A DNA stretch of 64,000 bases from Mya arenaria (lineage: Eukaryota > Mollusca > Bivalvia > Myida > Myidae). The position numbers and the translations under genes were made by a program. Every line of letters begins with the position of its first letter. Within the stretch, counting starts at the first letter, position 1. Under the pieces are notes generated by a model, which was not told the origin of the DNA, did not search any database, and saw only the letters and a list, made by a program, of their open reading frames with translations. The stretch lies in the NCBI RefSeq assembly GCF_026914265.1, contig NC_069124.1, forward strand, positions 58,372,589-58,436,588, written 5' to 3'. This document shows positions 13,801 through 27,100 of this stretch, one piece after another.

Positions 13801-16800
13801 GGCATGTGCTTTTAATTGTCTTCAAACTATTGCACGACAGAAGGCAATTAACCATGTTTAAGTCTCTGAATCCGACAAAGTGCTTGTTAAAAATGAACAC
13901 GATTGCATGGGGCAGAATGTAAATTTCCCGAAATTCGTTAAAAAATTCATATGGGATTTTCGCGAAAGTGTTAGTGCATCCAAGCTCTCCAATGAAAGGG
14001 CAGGTTCATATTATTATAATTATAATTGTTTTATTGCTGATATTTTTTGTCTTTTTTGTGTGATTTCAGGTAATGGATACAGGGACGACGACGCAAGGTT
14101 CTTGGCTGATATTATACAGGTATAGAACACCATCGTGCATTAACTTAGTTTCGAACTATAACAGCTTTATGGAAAAGACCAGCACTGCAGAAATAAATAT
14201 ATTAAAATCTGTTCTCGTTAGTAAGTTCATCAACAACCTCAATGGCCGCCATTTTGCACTTTGCAAAATAAAGCAACCTTTCTTTTAAAAGTTTAAAGAT
14301 GCACTCTTACTCCCAAATAAAATTTACCACAATAAATACAAATGTTTTGATATACCAAAAAGGATGGACATGTCGACAACAATGGTTCTTATGAAGGATA
14401 CCGAGTTTAATTTAAAAACAAAGGTGCAGAAAACATGGTATATCTACCTTATGAGACTATAGTAGATCACAGTAAATCTTTTAGCAACCACCAATCATTT
14501 AATATTTTTGCGTTTTCAGCTATAAAGTACACGATTACAATATTGTTTTCAATAATTTTTGCCATAAATGCGTGTTTGGTAAGTTGTGTCACTCAAAATT
14601 TATGTTTGTTATACATGTGTATGTATTTATTTCGAACAAGAGTGTGGAAATGGATTTCAAATATGATTGATCTAATAACAGATATTATCCTTTAAGTGTT
14701 ATTAAAAAGTACAAATTATCCCATGAAGGTATGTCTCTATTAATCTCAGGAAAATACTGTTCTAAAAGAACTTCGAATTGGCAAGAACTCTTTAGGCGAG
14801 AAAGCGGCGGACTGCTTTGGACAGGCTTTAGGTAGGTGCTATACTGAAAGATTTAAGATATGTTTATTTAAATACAACCAAATAAAATAGAGGCGTTTAT
14901 TTAAACAAATACGAACATGAATAAGGCGTAAGTAGGTGATAGTAAATTCTCCAAGTCAAGTACTGTAATAGGGATTCACATTTCCTTCTTCCAAAAGGTG
15001 CTTCATGGTAGTAACATCTCTTATACATAGTTTTGATGCGTTACATTGACGGCTAAACTTTCATCATGTGGTCAGTTAATTGATTTAATTGTGTGACCTT
15101 GAACCTGACCTATCCCATTTCAAGGTCATAACAGTACGTTGAAGAATCTGGACCTGAGCTGGAACCACATACGGCACCGGGGCGCCATCACCTTCTGTCA
15201 GGGGATACAGGTGAGGTGCTGGGATGGCAAAACTGCCCTTTGTGCCTTCTAGGTACGTGGTATTCAAAAGAATTTGAAAAGAATATTTGGTATGCAATCA
15301 GTAGACAGCGTTACACATGATACCAAGATAGGCTTTGCATTTGGTAAGCAGATTTTACCTCCCCCACTCACCTTTATATAAAATAATATTTAAGTAACAA
15401 AATTAATACAAACACTAGATGTGATTTCAGCACGCACCATTCACTCAGGTGGTCTCTTAAGGCGGGCAAACTAACAAAGCTGACGTTTATATCATTTTCA
15501 TCGCTGATACAGTTTAATCAATTGTCAGGAGTCTTAATAACGTTACAGAGTTCCTTAGTTAATCGGTTGCTTCCCTTTGTTACAAACCATCATGCCAGTA
15601 TATTTCTTTTCTCCAGGTTATTCATAGACCCGATATTTTCTGCTGCGTCTGATAAGTATATAAACGCGCGCAAACGTAATTTACCTGAGCACTATTGTGA
15701 TAGATTGAATGTCCGTCATCCGTCCGTCGTCATTTCAACAAATTCTCGTCCTAAAACACTTCGACATTTTCAACAAAAAAAATCAAAGGAATGTTCATTC
15801 AGCGTGGGTAGCCCCCTTTCAGATTCCTTCAATAAAAAGGGTTCCATGCAGAACCCTGTTCGCCAATGGCAACCAAAGGAAAAACTTTGAAAATCTTCTT
15901 ATCAGAAACTGCTGGCCCGATATCAAAATAATTTCACAGAAATGTTCCTTACGTGATCACGTATCAAATAACTTCATCCCGTGTTGATTCTTAAAAAACA
16001 TGGCCGCCAGGCGGCGGAGTTAGTTGTCATTATATATGTCTATATTGAAAACTCCGCGGAATCCGCTGGCCCGATTTTAAAATGATTTTACAGAAATTGC
16101 AGCCCAATATGCTGTTCGTTCAATAGCTTTTTAGAATTCTTTGTCCAATCATGACCAATGAGGCATAATTCCTCGGACGTGTTCGATAACTAGCCAAATC
16201 GCTGTAGTCACCCGAAAGTTGCTGCCCTTTAATTATAGAAATGTCTAGAGCAGCATTAAAGTTTTACTCAGGTGACCGATAAATGGCCATCTTGGTCCTC
16301 TTGTTTGTGACAGTTTCTTGGACTCAAAAACCAGTTACTTTGAATCATTAGGCATTTACGTAGGCTTACGTAGTGTATAAGAGACATTTAATTGAAAGCC
16401 CGTCTTCCATCGCAATCTAAACTATGCTGGGAGTTTTGAAGTGTAGAAAGTGAATCGGCGTAAGGGGCTTTCCAGAGGCTCTATTGAGGTCAGCTCGACC
16501 AACTGTCAAAACACCGCTGAACGCCGCCCAACATACGCTACACAATGACTACTTTTGAATTTATTATGTACTTGCATGCTAATAAATTGAATCTTTTCCC
16601 AGAACAACTCAACCCTAGAGACCCTCAACCTTTCTTGGAACGGATTTGGGTTGGAGGGATGCCACGAGCTGGGCAAGGCGCTAAAGGTTAACAGGTCAAT
16701 TACAGATCTTGACCTCTCCGCTAACAGGGTCAACTTTGACTGCTTTAAACTGATCCTACGAGGGCTCAAGAGAAACAATTCAGTTATAACATTAAAGGTT

Positions 16801-19800
16801 AGATTGTTGATTGATGTTTAAATACATATCAAAACTTTAACTATAACTGTTTATAAATGATGTACCATGCAGGATGAAAGCATCGCACTTGTATAAACAG
16901 ACACACGGACGGGCGGGCGGACGGACGGACACACAGACAGACAGACTAAATGTGTAACTAACACACTCAAGCATGCACTTGATTATTCCTATTTTATATT
17001 TTCAATATTTCCCTTAAAAGCTTTTAAACCAATGTCGTTAAATCTTCAGATCGGCCACAACCCGATCACAACGGACGGTGCTATGGCGATACTACAAGCA
17101 GTATGTGATGATAGGTGCAAGTCCCTTGTCTATCTAGACATGGCGGTAAATACAAATATCGTATTATGAAGAAGATACAATAATGTTTTCAATATTGTTT
17201 AGCATAATGTATGTCGATCCTTATATCATGATGACTTATTTTTGGCAACTTAATAGATACTTTGCATTTCCAAATAGTAAACGCTCAAATATACTACCCA
17301 AAAATTGATAGGGATCATGTTTTTTTAATATAAAGTACATACGTATTTCAAGAAAACGATATATCAACACTAAATGTTATCAAATGGCATTGTTTCAGGT
17401 TTCAAATGTCATCAGATATCAGTACCAAACCTATTCCGTTCAAGCGTAACGGACTCCTAAACATGATAGGGGTCAAAAGTAGGCGTATATCAGGTTGTCA
17501 ACAAATTCGGAGTCAACAGAATATCTTTGAGCTTTTCTTAAACCAATGTTAGTAGCGTGTGTGATGTCCACGAGCGTCAATAACGGCTTGCTATCGCCTC
17601 CGCATGTTGCTGATAAGCCTCCAGAGCTGTTGCTGAGGGACTCTGGCCTATTCCTCCTGAAGCTCTGTTCTGAGCTGAGGAACCGTTGTTGGCTGGACCG
17701 GACGAGTAGAAACAGCTTTCTGAAGCTCGATCGGGTTCATGTCGGGGGAACGAGCTGGCCAGTCCATTCTCTCGATGGTAGCATTTTCAAGAAATTGGTT
17801 TGTGATGTTTGCTCTGTGTGGGCCCGCATTATCATCCATGAGAATAAAATCAGGACCGATGGCACATGCATATGGTCGAACATAAACGTCCAGGATCTCG
17901 TTACAATAAAGAACAGCCGTCAACGTTACGCGTTCAATTACGTGTAAGACTGTTTTCTCGTGCATGCTGATTCCGGCCCATACCATAACTGAGACCTTGC
18001 CATAAAGGTCATGTTTGGTGACACAAACTGGAGCAAAACCGTTCATTACGTCCCCTCCACACTCTCGAACGTCGATCTGTAAAGTCAATACAAAACTTTA
18101 ACTCGTCTGTAATAAGCACTGTGGTCCATTCGTTAAACGTCCATCCAACGTGTTGACGTGCCCAGTCCAAACGCTCCTGGATGTGGTATCGGGTCAATGG
18201 GATGCGATTTGCCGGTCGTCGTGCCATCAAGCTAGCACTATGAAAACGATTTCTGATGGTTTACGTTGAAACTCTTACATTTGTGGCGTTCTGGAAGTCA
18301 TTACGTAACGAAGTGGCTTTACGAAAGCGATTACGTCAGGCTAAAACCGCAATGTAACGATCCTGAACGTCAGATGTTGCATTTGCACGACCACCACCAT
18401 GTCGATGTTGAGCATTTCCATTCGTTTGATAACGATTCCACATCATGCAAACTACACTTTGTGACACATTCAGGTGTTCTGCCACAGTCCTCTGAGACAA
18501 CCCTGCCTCCAGCATTCCAATGCCAACATGCATTTCATCAGGAGTTAAACGTCTTCTGTTTGGCATTTTGAACACAATGTGGTAGATGGTCCGAGTGAAA
18601 ATCGAATACACGAAGCGAAAAACAAGAAATGACCACATGTTTAAGTTGTAACATGTATGCCAAATGCCTTATTTCGTGGGTATGCAGTTTTCCGTGCCAC
18701 CCGTTCACGCGCTGGTAGCAATACAATCAAAATCATCGAACATTCTAGAGGCCTACGAAGTGATAAAACTAATGCTTTGTAATTAAATAAGCATGCTTGT
18801 TTGGTTAAGTGTTTACAAATAACTAATCAAGTGATCCTTATCAAATTTTGAGTAGTATAGTTATGACAGGCAGCAATTGATGTAATTAAATAATTTGAAT
18901 TATTCCCTGTTTGAAGCATATTCTGTTTTACAGGACGTATCCGTTGACGGTGAATTCTTGTCACTACTGTCGCGTGTACAGGGCCGGCGGCGACTGGTGG
19001 TGCGGCACGGGACGGCTCTCCGGCACGAGGACCTTCGGAAGGGGGAGGCACCCGTAGTCCTAGACACAGATGATCCGCTCACAATCCTGTTTGAATGTGT
19101 CAAGACCCGGAACTTGAGGCTTATTGACCTTCTCAGGAATTTAGACAAAGACGGGAGCGACACATTGTCACGGGAGGAACTACGCCGGGGTCTTCAGGTA
19201 AGAGGCATGGAGAACGCTGGTAGACAGTTTAAAGAAAACAAGGTTGTTTAGCCTATAATTCTTTTGTACAGCTATTCCCTAAAGATTTCATTTTAGGTAT
19301 GTTCACTTTTTGAACACTTTGTAAAATAAATGAGAAACATGGCAAAGTTTGTTTTCAGAGAGAATCTCATTTTGACTTCCAGGAAATAGATATTCCATTG
19401 AGTCAGCGATCGTTGGACATTCTGATGAGCAGACTGGACATAAATAGGGACGGCCAAGTGGATTTCAGGTAAATTTGTGTTTTACCGATACAGTTCCAGT
19501 AAACTGGCATAATTTTACTTCCGACATGTATGTTTTTACTACCAACATTTATCTTCATATTAAGAATACTTTCTTCACAACGCTAATCCAATTTTTCGAA
19601 GCTTTATTTGTGAAATAGTCGCCCTTGGTTATTACTTTTAGTGAGCTACAGACGAGATACAAGGAGCATATACGGCGGATAGCGCGCCTCCACAGGGACG
19701 CGGACGTGGATCTGAAGAACTATAAGAACTTTGACCGCCTGGAGCAGCTCCGAGAAATGGTCCGAGTCCGTCTGTCGTTCTCCACTGGCCTAAACAGATA

Positions 19801-19801
19801 G
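10826..19801 (+). CDS. LRRC74A: LRRC74-like leucine-rich repeat / EF-hand protein, 11 exons
   Basis: Exons: 10826-11203, 11427-11534, 11923-12016, 14070-14119, 14750-14831, 15125-15210, 16603-16797, 17050-17145, 18934-19197, 19383-19468, 19642-19801; all have GT/AG borders and phases that fit, total 1599 nt, 532 aa. The start ATG follows an in-frame TTG codon and opens an acidic N-terminus. Residues ~85-370 are RNI-type leucine-rich repeats with units such as LRIGKNSLGEKAADCF, LDLSWNHIRHRGAI and LNLSWNGFGLEG. The tail has two EF-hands: 434-445 (DKDGSDTLSREE, with D at the usual Gly) and 470-481 (DINRDGQVDFSE, canonical). It resembles LRRC74A/B of animals, whose exact function is poorly known; a calcium-responsive scaffold role is inference. 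Intron 8 contains an antisense Tc1 element. A 5' non-coding exon may lie further left. Which LRRC74 paralogue it matches is uncertain. Confidence 0.85.
12051..12218. mobile_element. mariner-type MITE, 168 bp, TA target site
   Basis: Ends cgaggggtgtcccaaaagtt at the left and aacttccgggacacccctcg at the right are inverted repeats of about 24 bp with two mismatches. TA dinucleotides at 12049-12050 and 12219-12220 fit Tc1/mariner target duplication, and the CGAGGGGTGTCCCAAAAGT terminus resembles mariner ends. Lies in intron 3 of the LRRC74-like gene. Confidence 0.85.
12374..12790. mobile_element. Foldback element with internal ~23-bp repeats
   Basis: GAACGCCACAACTGCCTTAT at the left end is matched by its inverse at the right end (ataagacagttgtggcgttc, one mismatch). 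Inside, the left half repeats gacatgctattatgtctaac about eight times, and the right half carries the same word inverted (gttagacataat). No coding capacity and no clear target-site duplication. Lies in intron 3 of the LRRC74-like gene. Confidence 0.7.
13155..13400 (-). mobile_element. SINE/MITE-like repeat with a tRNA-like B box
   Basis: Begins TTAAAGGGACTATACAC and, on the minus strand, contains cacgggttcgaacccggtc, which matches an RNA polymerase III B box (GGTTCGANNCC). About 45 nt upstream of it lies the stem cttcgtatctcagtggatac, in the place of a D-arm and A box. No good acceptor stem can be drawn, so this is a tRNA-derived repeat or a MITE carrying such a head, not a tRNA gene. Confidence 0.5.
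15690..16315 (-). repeat. Interspersed bivalve repeat (caagaggaccaagatggcc end)
   Basis: On the minus strand the unit starts aacaagaggaccaagatggc and continues catttatcggtcacctgag, wording I associate with a widespread bivalve interspersed repeat. It contains an internal near-duplication (gctggcccgatatcaaaata at ~15913 and gctggcccgattttaaaatg at ~16064). Open frames here have no domain. Lies in intron 6 of the LRRC74-like gene. Confidence 0.45.
16905..16946. repeat. Short gac/ggac simple repeat
   Basis: Imperfect (cggac)n/(cagac)n run in intron 7 of the LRRC74-like gene, the same word that closes many of the interspersed repeats further right. Confidence 0.7.
17540..18566 (-). mobile_element. 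Decayed Tc1-like (DD34E) transposon
   Basis: Minus-strand pieces in different frames read as Tc1 transposase. 18336-18566 gives a helix-turn-helix with MPNRRRLTPDEMHVGIGMLE and LSQRTVAEHLNVSQSVV. 18009-18230 gives the region with the first catalytic Asp (LITDELKF). 17648-18088 gives VMVWAGIS, FILMDDNAGPHRA and SPDMNPIE. The second Asp and final Glu are 34 residues apart, giving DD34E. At least two frame changes interrupt the gene, so it cannot make transposase. No clear terminal inverted repeats found. It sits antisense in intron 8 of the LRRC74-like gene. Confidence 0.88.
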
Positions 19802-21118
19802 CACAATATTGGTCATTATTGAAAATTTGGTTGTACAGAATGTTTGTTGTGTTGACTTAAAAAACTTAGTGAAATACTCCCAAATTAGAAGAATAATGAT
19901 TTTTACCAAACCCTGGGTGGTTTGAAAACACCAACTGGTCAGAAAAAATCCGAGTCTACATTTAGCATCTACAGTATGCACACATTATTTCAATATACCT
20001 GTGTTTATATCCCAATAACCTAGATTTGAACGGCCGATAATTGAACTAGCTATTATTTAGACTGTTTGATGAAGATTTGACAGGGAAACAAGGATAAAAT
20101 CATGTCTGTGTTGTATGTCCCACACAAGACTAATGCTCTCAGTGCGGCCGATGCCTATATATAGTTGTATGACGTCATGTCAGTTTGTTTGTCTTGTTCG
20201 TTACTTTAGCCTTTGACCTCTTTGCAATTAAACAAGGCTGCTTGGTAATTGTATTGCATTTTGCATGTTAATAATTTATTTCAAGATTAAAGTTTTTGTA
20301 CTAATTTTATTTCACTTGTAAACAAAACTTTGGATGTATGAAAGCATTACATTTCTGTATATATCTAACAAATAAAATACAATATTTACATCAGTATCCA
20401 TAAAGCACTTATTTAGTGAATTGGACGATAAAGGTCGCAATAAAGTATATATGCCCGAACCACTATTGATTTACTGAGAATAAGTAAATAGTTAAAAAAT
20501 AATAGAAGATGCAAACATAGTACAAAACATATACTCATGTCTGCAATTGAATACACGTAAAAAATTTAGATACAGGGGAAAACAGTTATATGTGGATTCA
20601 TGCCTTAATTTCTATCTATAAAATACATGTACATGTAAAAATAAACACGAAAAATTACAAATTGAAAAACACAGCACTACGAACTTTATAAAAAATTTAT
20701 CAAAATACATCGAATATCTCCATAAATATTACATATTGATATAAACATATATAATTATACAATTGCATATGCATAAAGATACATTTAATGTTAATCAATT
20801 TGCTTGAGTCATTTTCAGGCAAATATATATTAAGCTAAAGTGAATACTTTTATGTTACAGAACAATACTAATTGAAGCACCGAAACACACACACTCAATC
20901 ACACACCTATACAACACAAAACTGTACAATGCAATGTATTACAATACAATGGATACATATTTGTATGCAGAAACAGTGTAAGTAACACATATGTTGACAT
21001 AATTTCATGCAAAGCCCGATTGTCTTGTGGACGAGCAAAAAGTTCAGAAATATAACATAATGCAAACTATCAAACAATTATGCATTAGTAAGCATACATA
21101 ACAAGAGAGATGAACTTT
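19802..21118. other. Convergent 3' intergenic region
   Basis: AT-rich spacer between the stop of the LRRC74-like gene (+) and the stop of the VLIG gene (-). AATAAA words at ~20370 and ~20437 could serve as polyadenylation signals for the plus-strand gene. No exon seen. Confidence 0.45.
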
Positions 21119-24100
21119 CTAAATGCAGTAATCTGATTTCAAAGACCGTTTAGCTTGCGTCTTCTTAATTTTTGTCCATGATTCAGGAATGTTGCCAAGC
21201 TTTAGATCATATTTCTCTTGGAGTTCTTTTTTGAAATGAACTACAAACCATTTCCAATAGACAGAACTGTTGTGTGTATCCGTAGAAGGAGAAATATCCC
21301 AATCTTGAAACAACTTTTTGTATTCCTTAAATTTATGCCATTTCTCTGTGCATTCCGGTCCGCAAATATTGCCCGCTGTTTCGCAGTTAAAGGAGATATT
21401 GGACTGTACGTTAAAATTGCAAGCTTCCAAACAAGCCTCATCTGTTTTCAGAAAATTATTTCCCTTACAACAACCCGGTCTATGCTGAAAGCAGGAGTGT
21501 TTCTGTTCGTTGTGTAAGTGACCGGTCTCCCACCTACAGGGCTCACCACAGAACGGGCAACTTTCCAAACATCCCCAAATGCGCGAAAACTTTCTAAATA
21601 GGAGACTTGAATCACAAAACACTGGCTTTGTTTGTATCTCCTGTTGCAGTTCCTTTTTGCATCTGTTAAGAAAACCATCGCCACTGGTTATCAACGAAAT
21701 AAAAGCCTTAACATCATCAATGTTCTTCCCGAAAACCTTTTCGAAATAACTGAACTGTTGTTTACAAAGTCCATACTTTGCTAAGCCAGGTAATATCCGT
21801 GTAAACCATTCATCTAAAGACATAACATAATCACCATGTGAACGCTGAAAGTGATTATTCAGGACCGTACATATTTCATCAAACATTAAGACAATTTCAT
21901 CGCAGGCAAATTTGCAAATGCCTTCCTTGTCCTTTAAGAGTTTCTCGCATTGGGTTTGAAACCATCGTTCTGCAGAAATCTCTGGGTGCTGAATGTAAAA
22001 ATCAAACTCCAAAAATTCGTCTTTTTCTAGCAAATCTGTGTGAATCATTAGCAGGAATGTCCCTTTATCTGTCATCTTCTCGAACACCATTTGTTTTTGT
22101 TTGGTTTGCAAACGAACAGGAATGGTTTTTCTAATGGCCGTTTTGATCTCGTCACAAAACCGTTCAGCCACTGTTTTCTTGTTTGTCCAGTTGAGGACGA
22201 TTGAATCAAATTTACTTCTCATTCTTCGTTTGAATCGTTCAATATGAGCCGTGGTACCGTTCATGCTGTAGAAATTATCGTTGTGATCATTCAACCGGTC
22301 TAAAGCAAAGTGACAAAAGTGAGTTACCAATTTCATTTTAAAATTGTCACTTATTTCGAAACCGCCAGAAGTAAACCGTGCTATTTCTGAATCCATAAAC
22401 GCTAGAAATTCATTTACATCTTTCTTATTGACCTCACATTCCGAACTACACAAAGCTAATATTTTAAAGCGTATTCCTTCCACGATCATTTTGCAATTTG
22501 ACTTAAAATGTTTGGACAATTTAAAGTCATTTTCATCTAGTTGAACTGTTTCTGTGAACGTTTCTGGATCTATTTGAGATTTTTGATGAGTAGCCAGCCA
22601 TTCAGCACTATTCTCACATCCATACTGTATCTGAAAATATCTATCAAAGGCAGCCTTCAAATCGACTTTGTGATCTGTCGTTTGACTGAGGTCGATATCA
22701 CTTAAATAGCTACTCCAACACGCCTCAAATCTGTCATTTATTAATGCTTCTGTCAAATGCTGTGAACTTAATTGTGCTGCTTCTTCCGTCACCCTTTTGA
22801 TAAATTTGTGGTTTTTATCTTCGGGCAATGAGGTCTCTATTTCCATAAGCCTTTTGTCAAAAAGTTTATCAGTTGTATTTTTTACGTCATGTATCATTTC
22901 CAGTATGCATCCATGAACTCTGTATTGTATGCCTTGCTTCCACTTTCCAATTAACTCCGTGTATTCGCATTCTTCCTGGGCTTTTTTCTGATAAATTGAT
23001 TCAACTGTTTTCACCTCTGATTGTTCTGCTGTATAGAGCAAGTGTTGACGGGTTTCCTCAAGAATGTTTTTCTTTTCGATATCTAACTGCTTCTTACAAG
23101 TTGCTTGCGAAAACCGAGTCTGTGTTATCGTTATGTATTTTTCCAAATAGTGTGACTCAAAGTTTGCTAGTTCGGTATTAATCTTTACTTGCATGTCCCG
23201 ATAAGCTTTCAATTCAAGGCTATTTCGAAATGAAATTACAAAATCTTCGGCTAGTAGACCTTCCCACAAATTGTCTGCCCGGGTAAACACTTCTTCTAAA
23301 GATTTCAGTTTTCGTGAATTTCTAGATTTTTCTAAAATAGTTCTTTTCAATTCTGATAAACGTTTACTGTAAGCCTGATTAACTCTGTTTAATGGTCCTT
23401 GTAAATATGTTGGAACATGCAAAACATCAGTCGAGGCACTGAACTCAATAACATCCTTAAACGTTTTGATTGTATGCATATTTTCATTTTCAGCAGCTGT
23501 CCTGGTAACTTCATCGAGATTCCGTATTGTATTATCTATACCTTCTTTTGTTTGAGCATAAACATTTGACTCAGATATATTATGGTGAATAAACATGCAA
23601 GATGTTCCGACATGTAAGGACTTATTTGTGCGGTAAAGTCGAACAAGTATTGAAACGGCTTCTTGTAAAATGTCCTTCATATAGGAAGGGTTCTCACCCA
23701 TGATATTTATAAGTGAAATATCAGCTAAACCCATCACAAATGTTGCCAGTTCTTTGTCTCTTAAATTAGGTCCCATTACGGTTTCAGTTTCCGGATTCCG
23801 TAAACCTTCTGTGTCAATTACAAAAATGTACTGAAATGGAAGGCCTGAGTTTGAGTCTTGGATAGGTACGAGTTGTGCGTGTACACCTTTTGTAGTACAA
23901 CCTGAACCAACTTTGAAGTCTGTTCCAAACATGAGATTCAACAATGTGGATTTTCCTACACTCTGGCATCCGAGCACAGAAACTGTTATTATTCTTGACT
24001 GAGGTATTTTCTTGCAAGCTTTACTTGTGACGAATCTCATCCATTCTCTAGGCATAAAATCGGTGTCACTGTCTATTATTTCGAAAGAGGTGCAGTTGAG

Positions 24101-27100
24101 CATTTCATTGGAAAAGGCATCGGCGATATCATGTACTGATTGCTTGTCGATTGCTTCACTATATTCCTCTGTTTCAATGGAGGCATCGCAAATGTGCACA
24201 ATTTCTCTAAAGAGATGTTCTACAGTTATAGAAGCTTGTTGAATATTGGCTTCTATCTGCTTTAAGAAATCGTCAGCCAATTTAATTTCTTCTACGACAA
24301 TTGGATCATCCACTTCATTTTGAACTCTTTCTTTCTTCGCTTCGTTGTTTTGTTTCACTTTCACATACAAAGAAGTGTAATCGTGAAGGGTTGGGTACGT
24401 TTCTAATTCTATCAAAATGCTCAACCACTCAAAAGTAAAGTACAAAACAATCGGCTTAGTTTTGTCTTCTATGAAGCACTGAACAAGCTTCTTAATTCCA
24501 TTTGAGACTTTTCCAACCATTTCTTTTCTCAAGCTTATTAAACTATTATTTTGTTCATCATTAGGCTTTCTGTGAATTCGTTTTATAATTCTACTAATTT
24601 CTCGAGAGTAGCTATAAGAACCAGGTGTAACAGCCCGTTTCCAAAATGTATTTTTTCGAATGTGTTTTTCACTACTCTCAACGTGGGACAAGTCTATTTT
24701 CATGGCAACCATTACCTCGTATGCCTGCTTCCTCCCAATCACAGATTCGTTTATCTTTTCGTCGATCAATATCGATGTATTTAAGTCTTGATACTTCAGT
24801 CGGTCCGACATTGATTTTGATAAAGGCAGGTCACGAATATAATCTAATAATTTAGTTGCTATAGCTCTAGTGTTTTTCAACACACCTTTGTTATGGCTAT
24901 CAGTTATGTCAATAGGAATACCACGATATTTAAGAGAATCTATACCTTCAAACGCCTTTATGATCTTTTCATTTGCGTTGAGCTTTTCATCGGTAAATAC
25001 AACGACTGTTTTTCCAAATCCGACAACCAAATTTTCAAACTTGGAAAGGTTTTCACTAAGATAGCTTGCTCTGGTAAGAATAATGAGAACATCTGAAATC
25101 TTTCCAATGAATTGAAGACAGTTTTCTTCCAAATCGCCATTGATATTTCCCCTTAAGTTAACATATGTGCAAATTCCTCCCTCTTCAAATGCTGGAACAA
25201 AAAAGATCTCCATACAACCATTACTTACATTTCTTTTTAACATCCCCGATTGGCACTCCCTATTATAAAACGTTGGGAAATTCTCGTTCGATAATACTGC
25301 ATTAAGCAACAACGATTTAGACGTACTTCCTGTATTTCCAAATCTTGCAAATGCGATCAACCGAGATTTGGAGTTGAACATACGCGTTTCGCTATATTTC
25401 TCTACCGTTTGCACAGCAATTGTTCTCATAGGCCAAATCGAAACCATAAACTTGTAGTTCTCCTCGAAGCTATCAAACATAAATGGAATTGCCAGCTTAC
25501 ACATGTATAATCTTTTTGCAATCAAAATCCTTAATCTTGAGTCACAGCACTGAAAAACAACAAAGAATACATCAAGCGGACTCAGCTCTTTGCATTCCAT
25601 AGTATCGGAACCTGTAAGCAAGTCCATGGCTCGTGATTTTGTAGCCGGTTTTCTATTTTCTTCTTCAGAAAAACAAATTTTTCCTATACTATCTCTTATA
25701 TCTGAGTTTGCGTTTAAAATCCCGTTCAGTAATATCCAGACAACGTCTCGGGGGTTGCCAGTCCGCTGTGAGAACCCATTCGCAATCACATCGTGCACTG
25801 ATATTTTTCTATCAGACAATCTATGTTTTTCTAATCCAAGGATATCCATTATTTGAAAAATTGTCTCTCGCCGCTTGTGTCTTGGGTCCACTCCTAAAAT
25901 GAATATCATATCCGAAAGTACAGATATTCATCTTTCCTTCAAATGTATCTATAGTCATTTGCTTATAAAAAGAAATATAAAAGTAAAGTATTTTAATAAG
26001 CAGGTACATTCATTTTAAGAATATGTTTGTAGGATCCAAGATATATGTTTTGATACAAAAACAATCAATTAATTTTGTTTGTTTTTTACCAAAAGGAGAA
26101 TACCAGAAGCTCTAACATCAAATTGTTCACACACTTTCTAATCACATTTCTATCGAATTCATCGCAGAATTTCTGGATTTGATTCTCTACAAAACCCCTA
26201 TTTTCTGTGTAATTGTAGTTATACTATATTTTGACAAACTCTTAATTCTGAAATAGTTGTTTATAAAGAACTATACAGTTTTGGCAATTCCAAAAATAAT
26301 TCCAATGTATAAAGTACACGCTGAAATAAGAATAAGATTGTTAGGGATAAAATAATCTTACCCGGTACAACGTATTCGTTGAAGTCCGATTCGGAAACAG
26401 TGGAATGCACCTGAAAAAAATGTTGGCCTCATGTATTTTTCTACCATTCCAGACAATCACTAATCACAATCAGCATCATGTCCAATGCCAGAGTGATGGT
26501 ATTCCAAAGTCTTGTTATGCAACTTATGGCACAGGTTGTGTTTTGACCGAGCTTTTCGGCAGACTATCAAACTTGACCAAAACGCTTTATTATTTAAAGA
26601 CATGAATGTCAATTTGAAATTAGAGCAGATAAGTGATGCAGTTCTGAAACAGTAAAAATGCACCGTTTTCTTGTGGAACAAAAACACACTATAATATTTG
26701 CGCTTATGAGGGGGAGTTTGCAACAGAAGTAACTCTTTGGTTTTAAATTCATTACAATAACGACTGGCAACATAACTATTCAGTTCTTTGTTTAGGGTGC
26801 ACATTTATATTTACATAGGCATTCATTATTTCTATTACATAAAGAATTAGACGGAAGTTCTCAAGGAAAACTGTTTCGTGCACTAATGCTTTGGGTGGGC
26901 TCAAAGAAATGTTGGCTCAAAGAAGTGTTAAGTATATCAAGTTGATGCTATTTTAATAATATATTAAAATCAATGTTAAAACACTGTCACACTGTCACAT
27001 CTTTTTCTGGACATGCCGTGATCTATAAATAGGTCGCCAGAAACCACAAAGAATAGCCACGAGATGGGCAAGAAATGTTCAAGTGGGCAAAATGTGTGCA

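Noticed and set aside
17648-17947. Plus-strand 133-codon frame
   Set aside because: Shadow of the antisense Tc1 transposase, whose motifs (MDDNAGPHRA, SPDMNPIE) identify the true strand.
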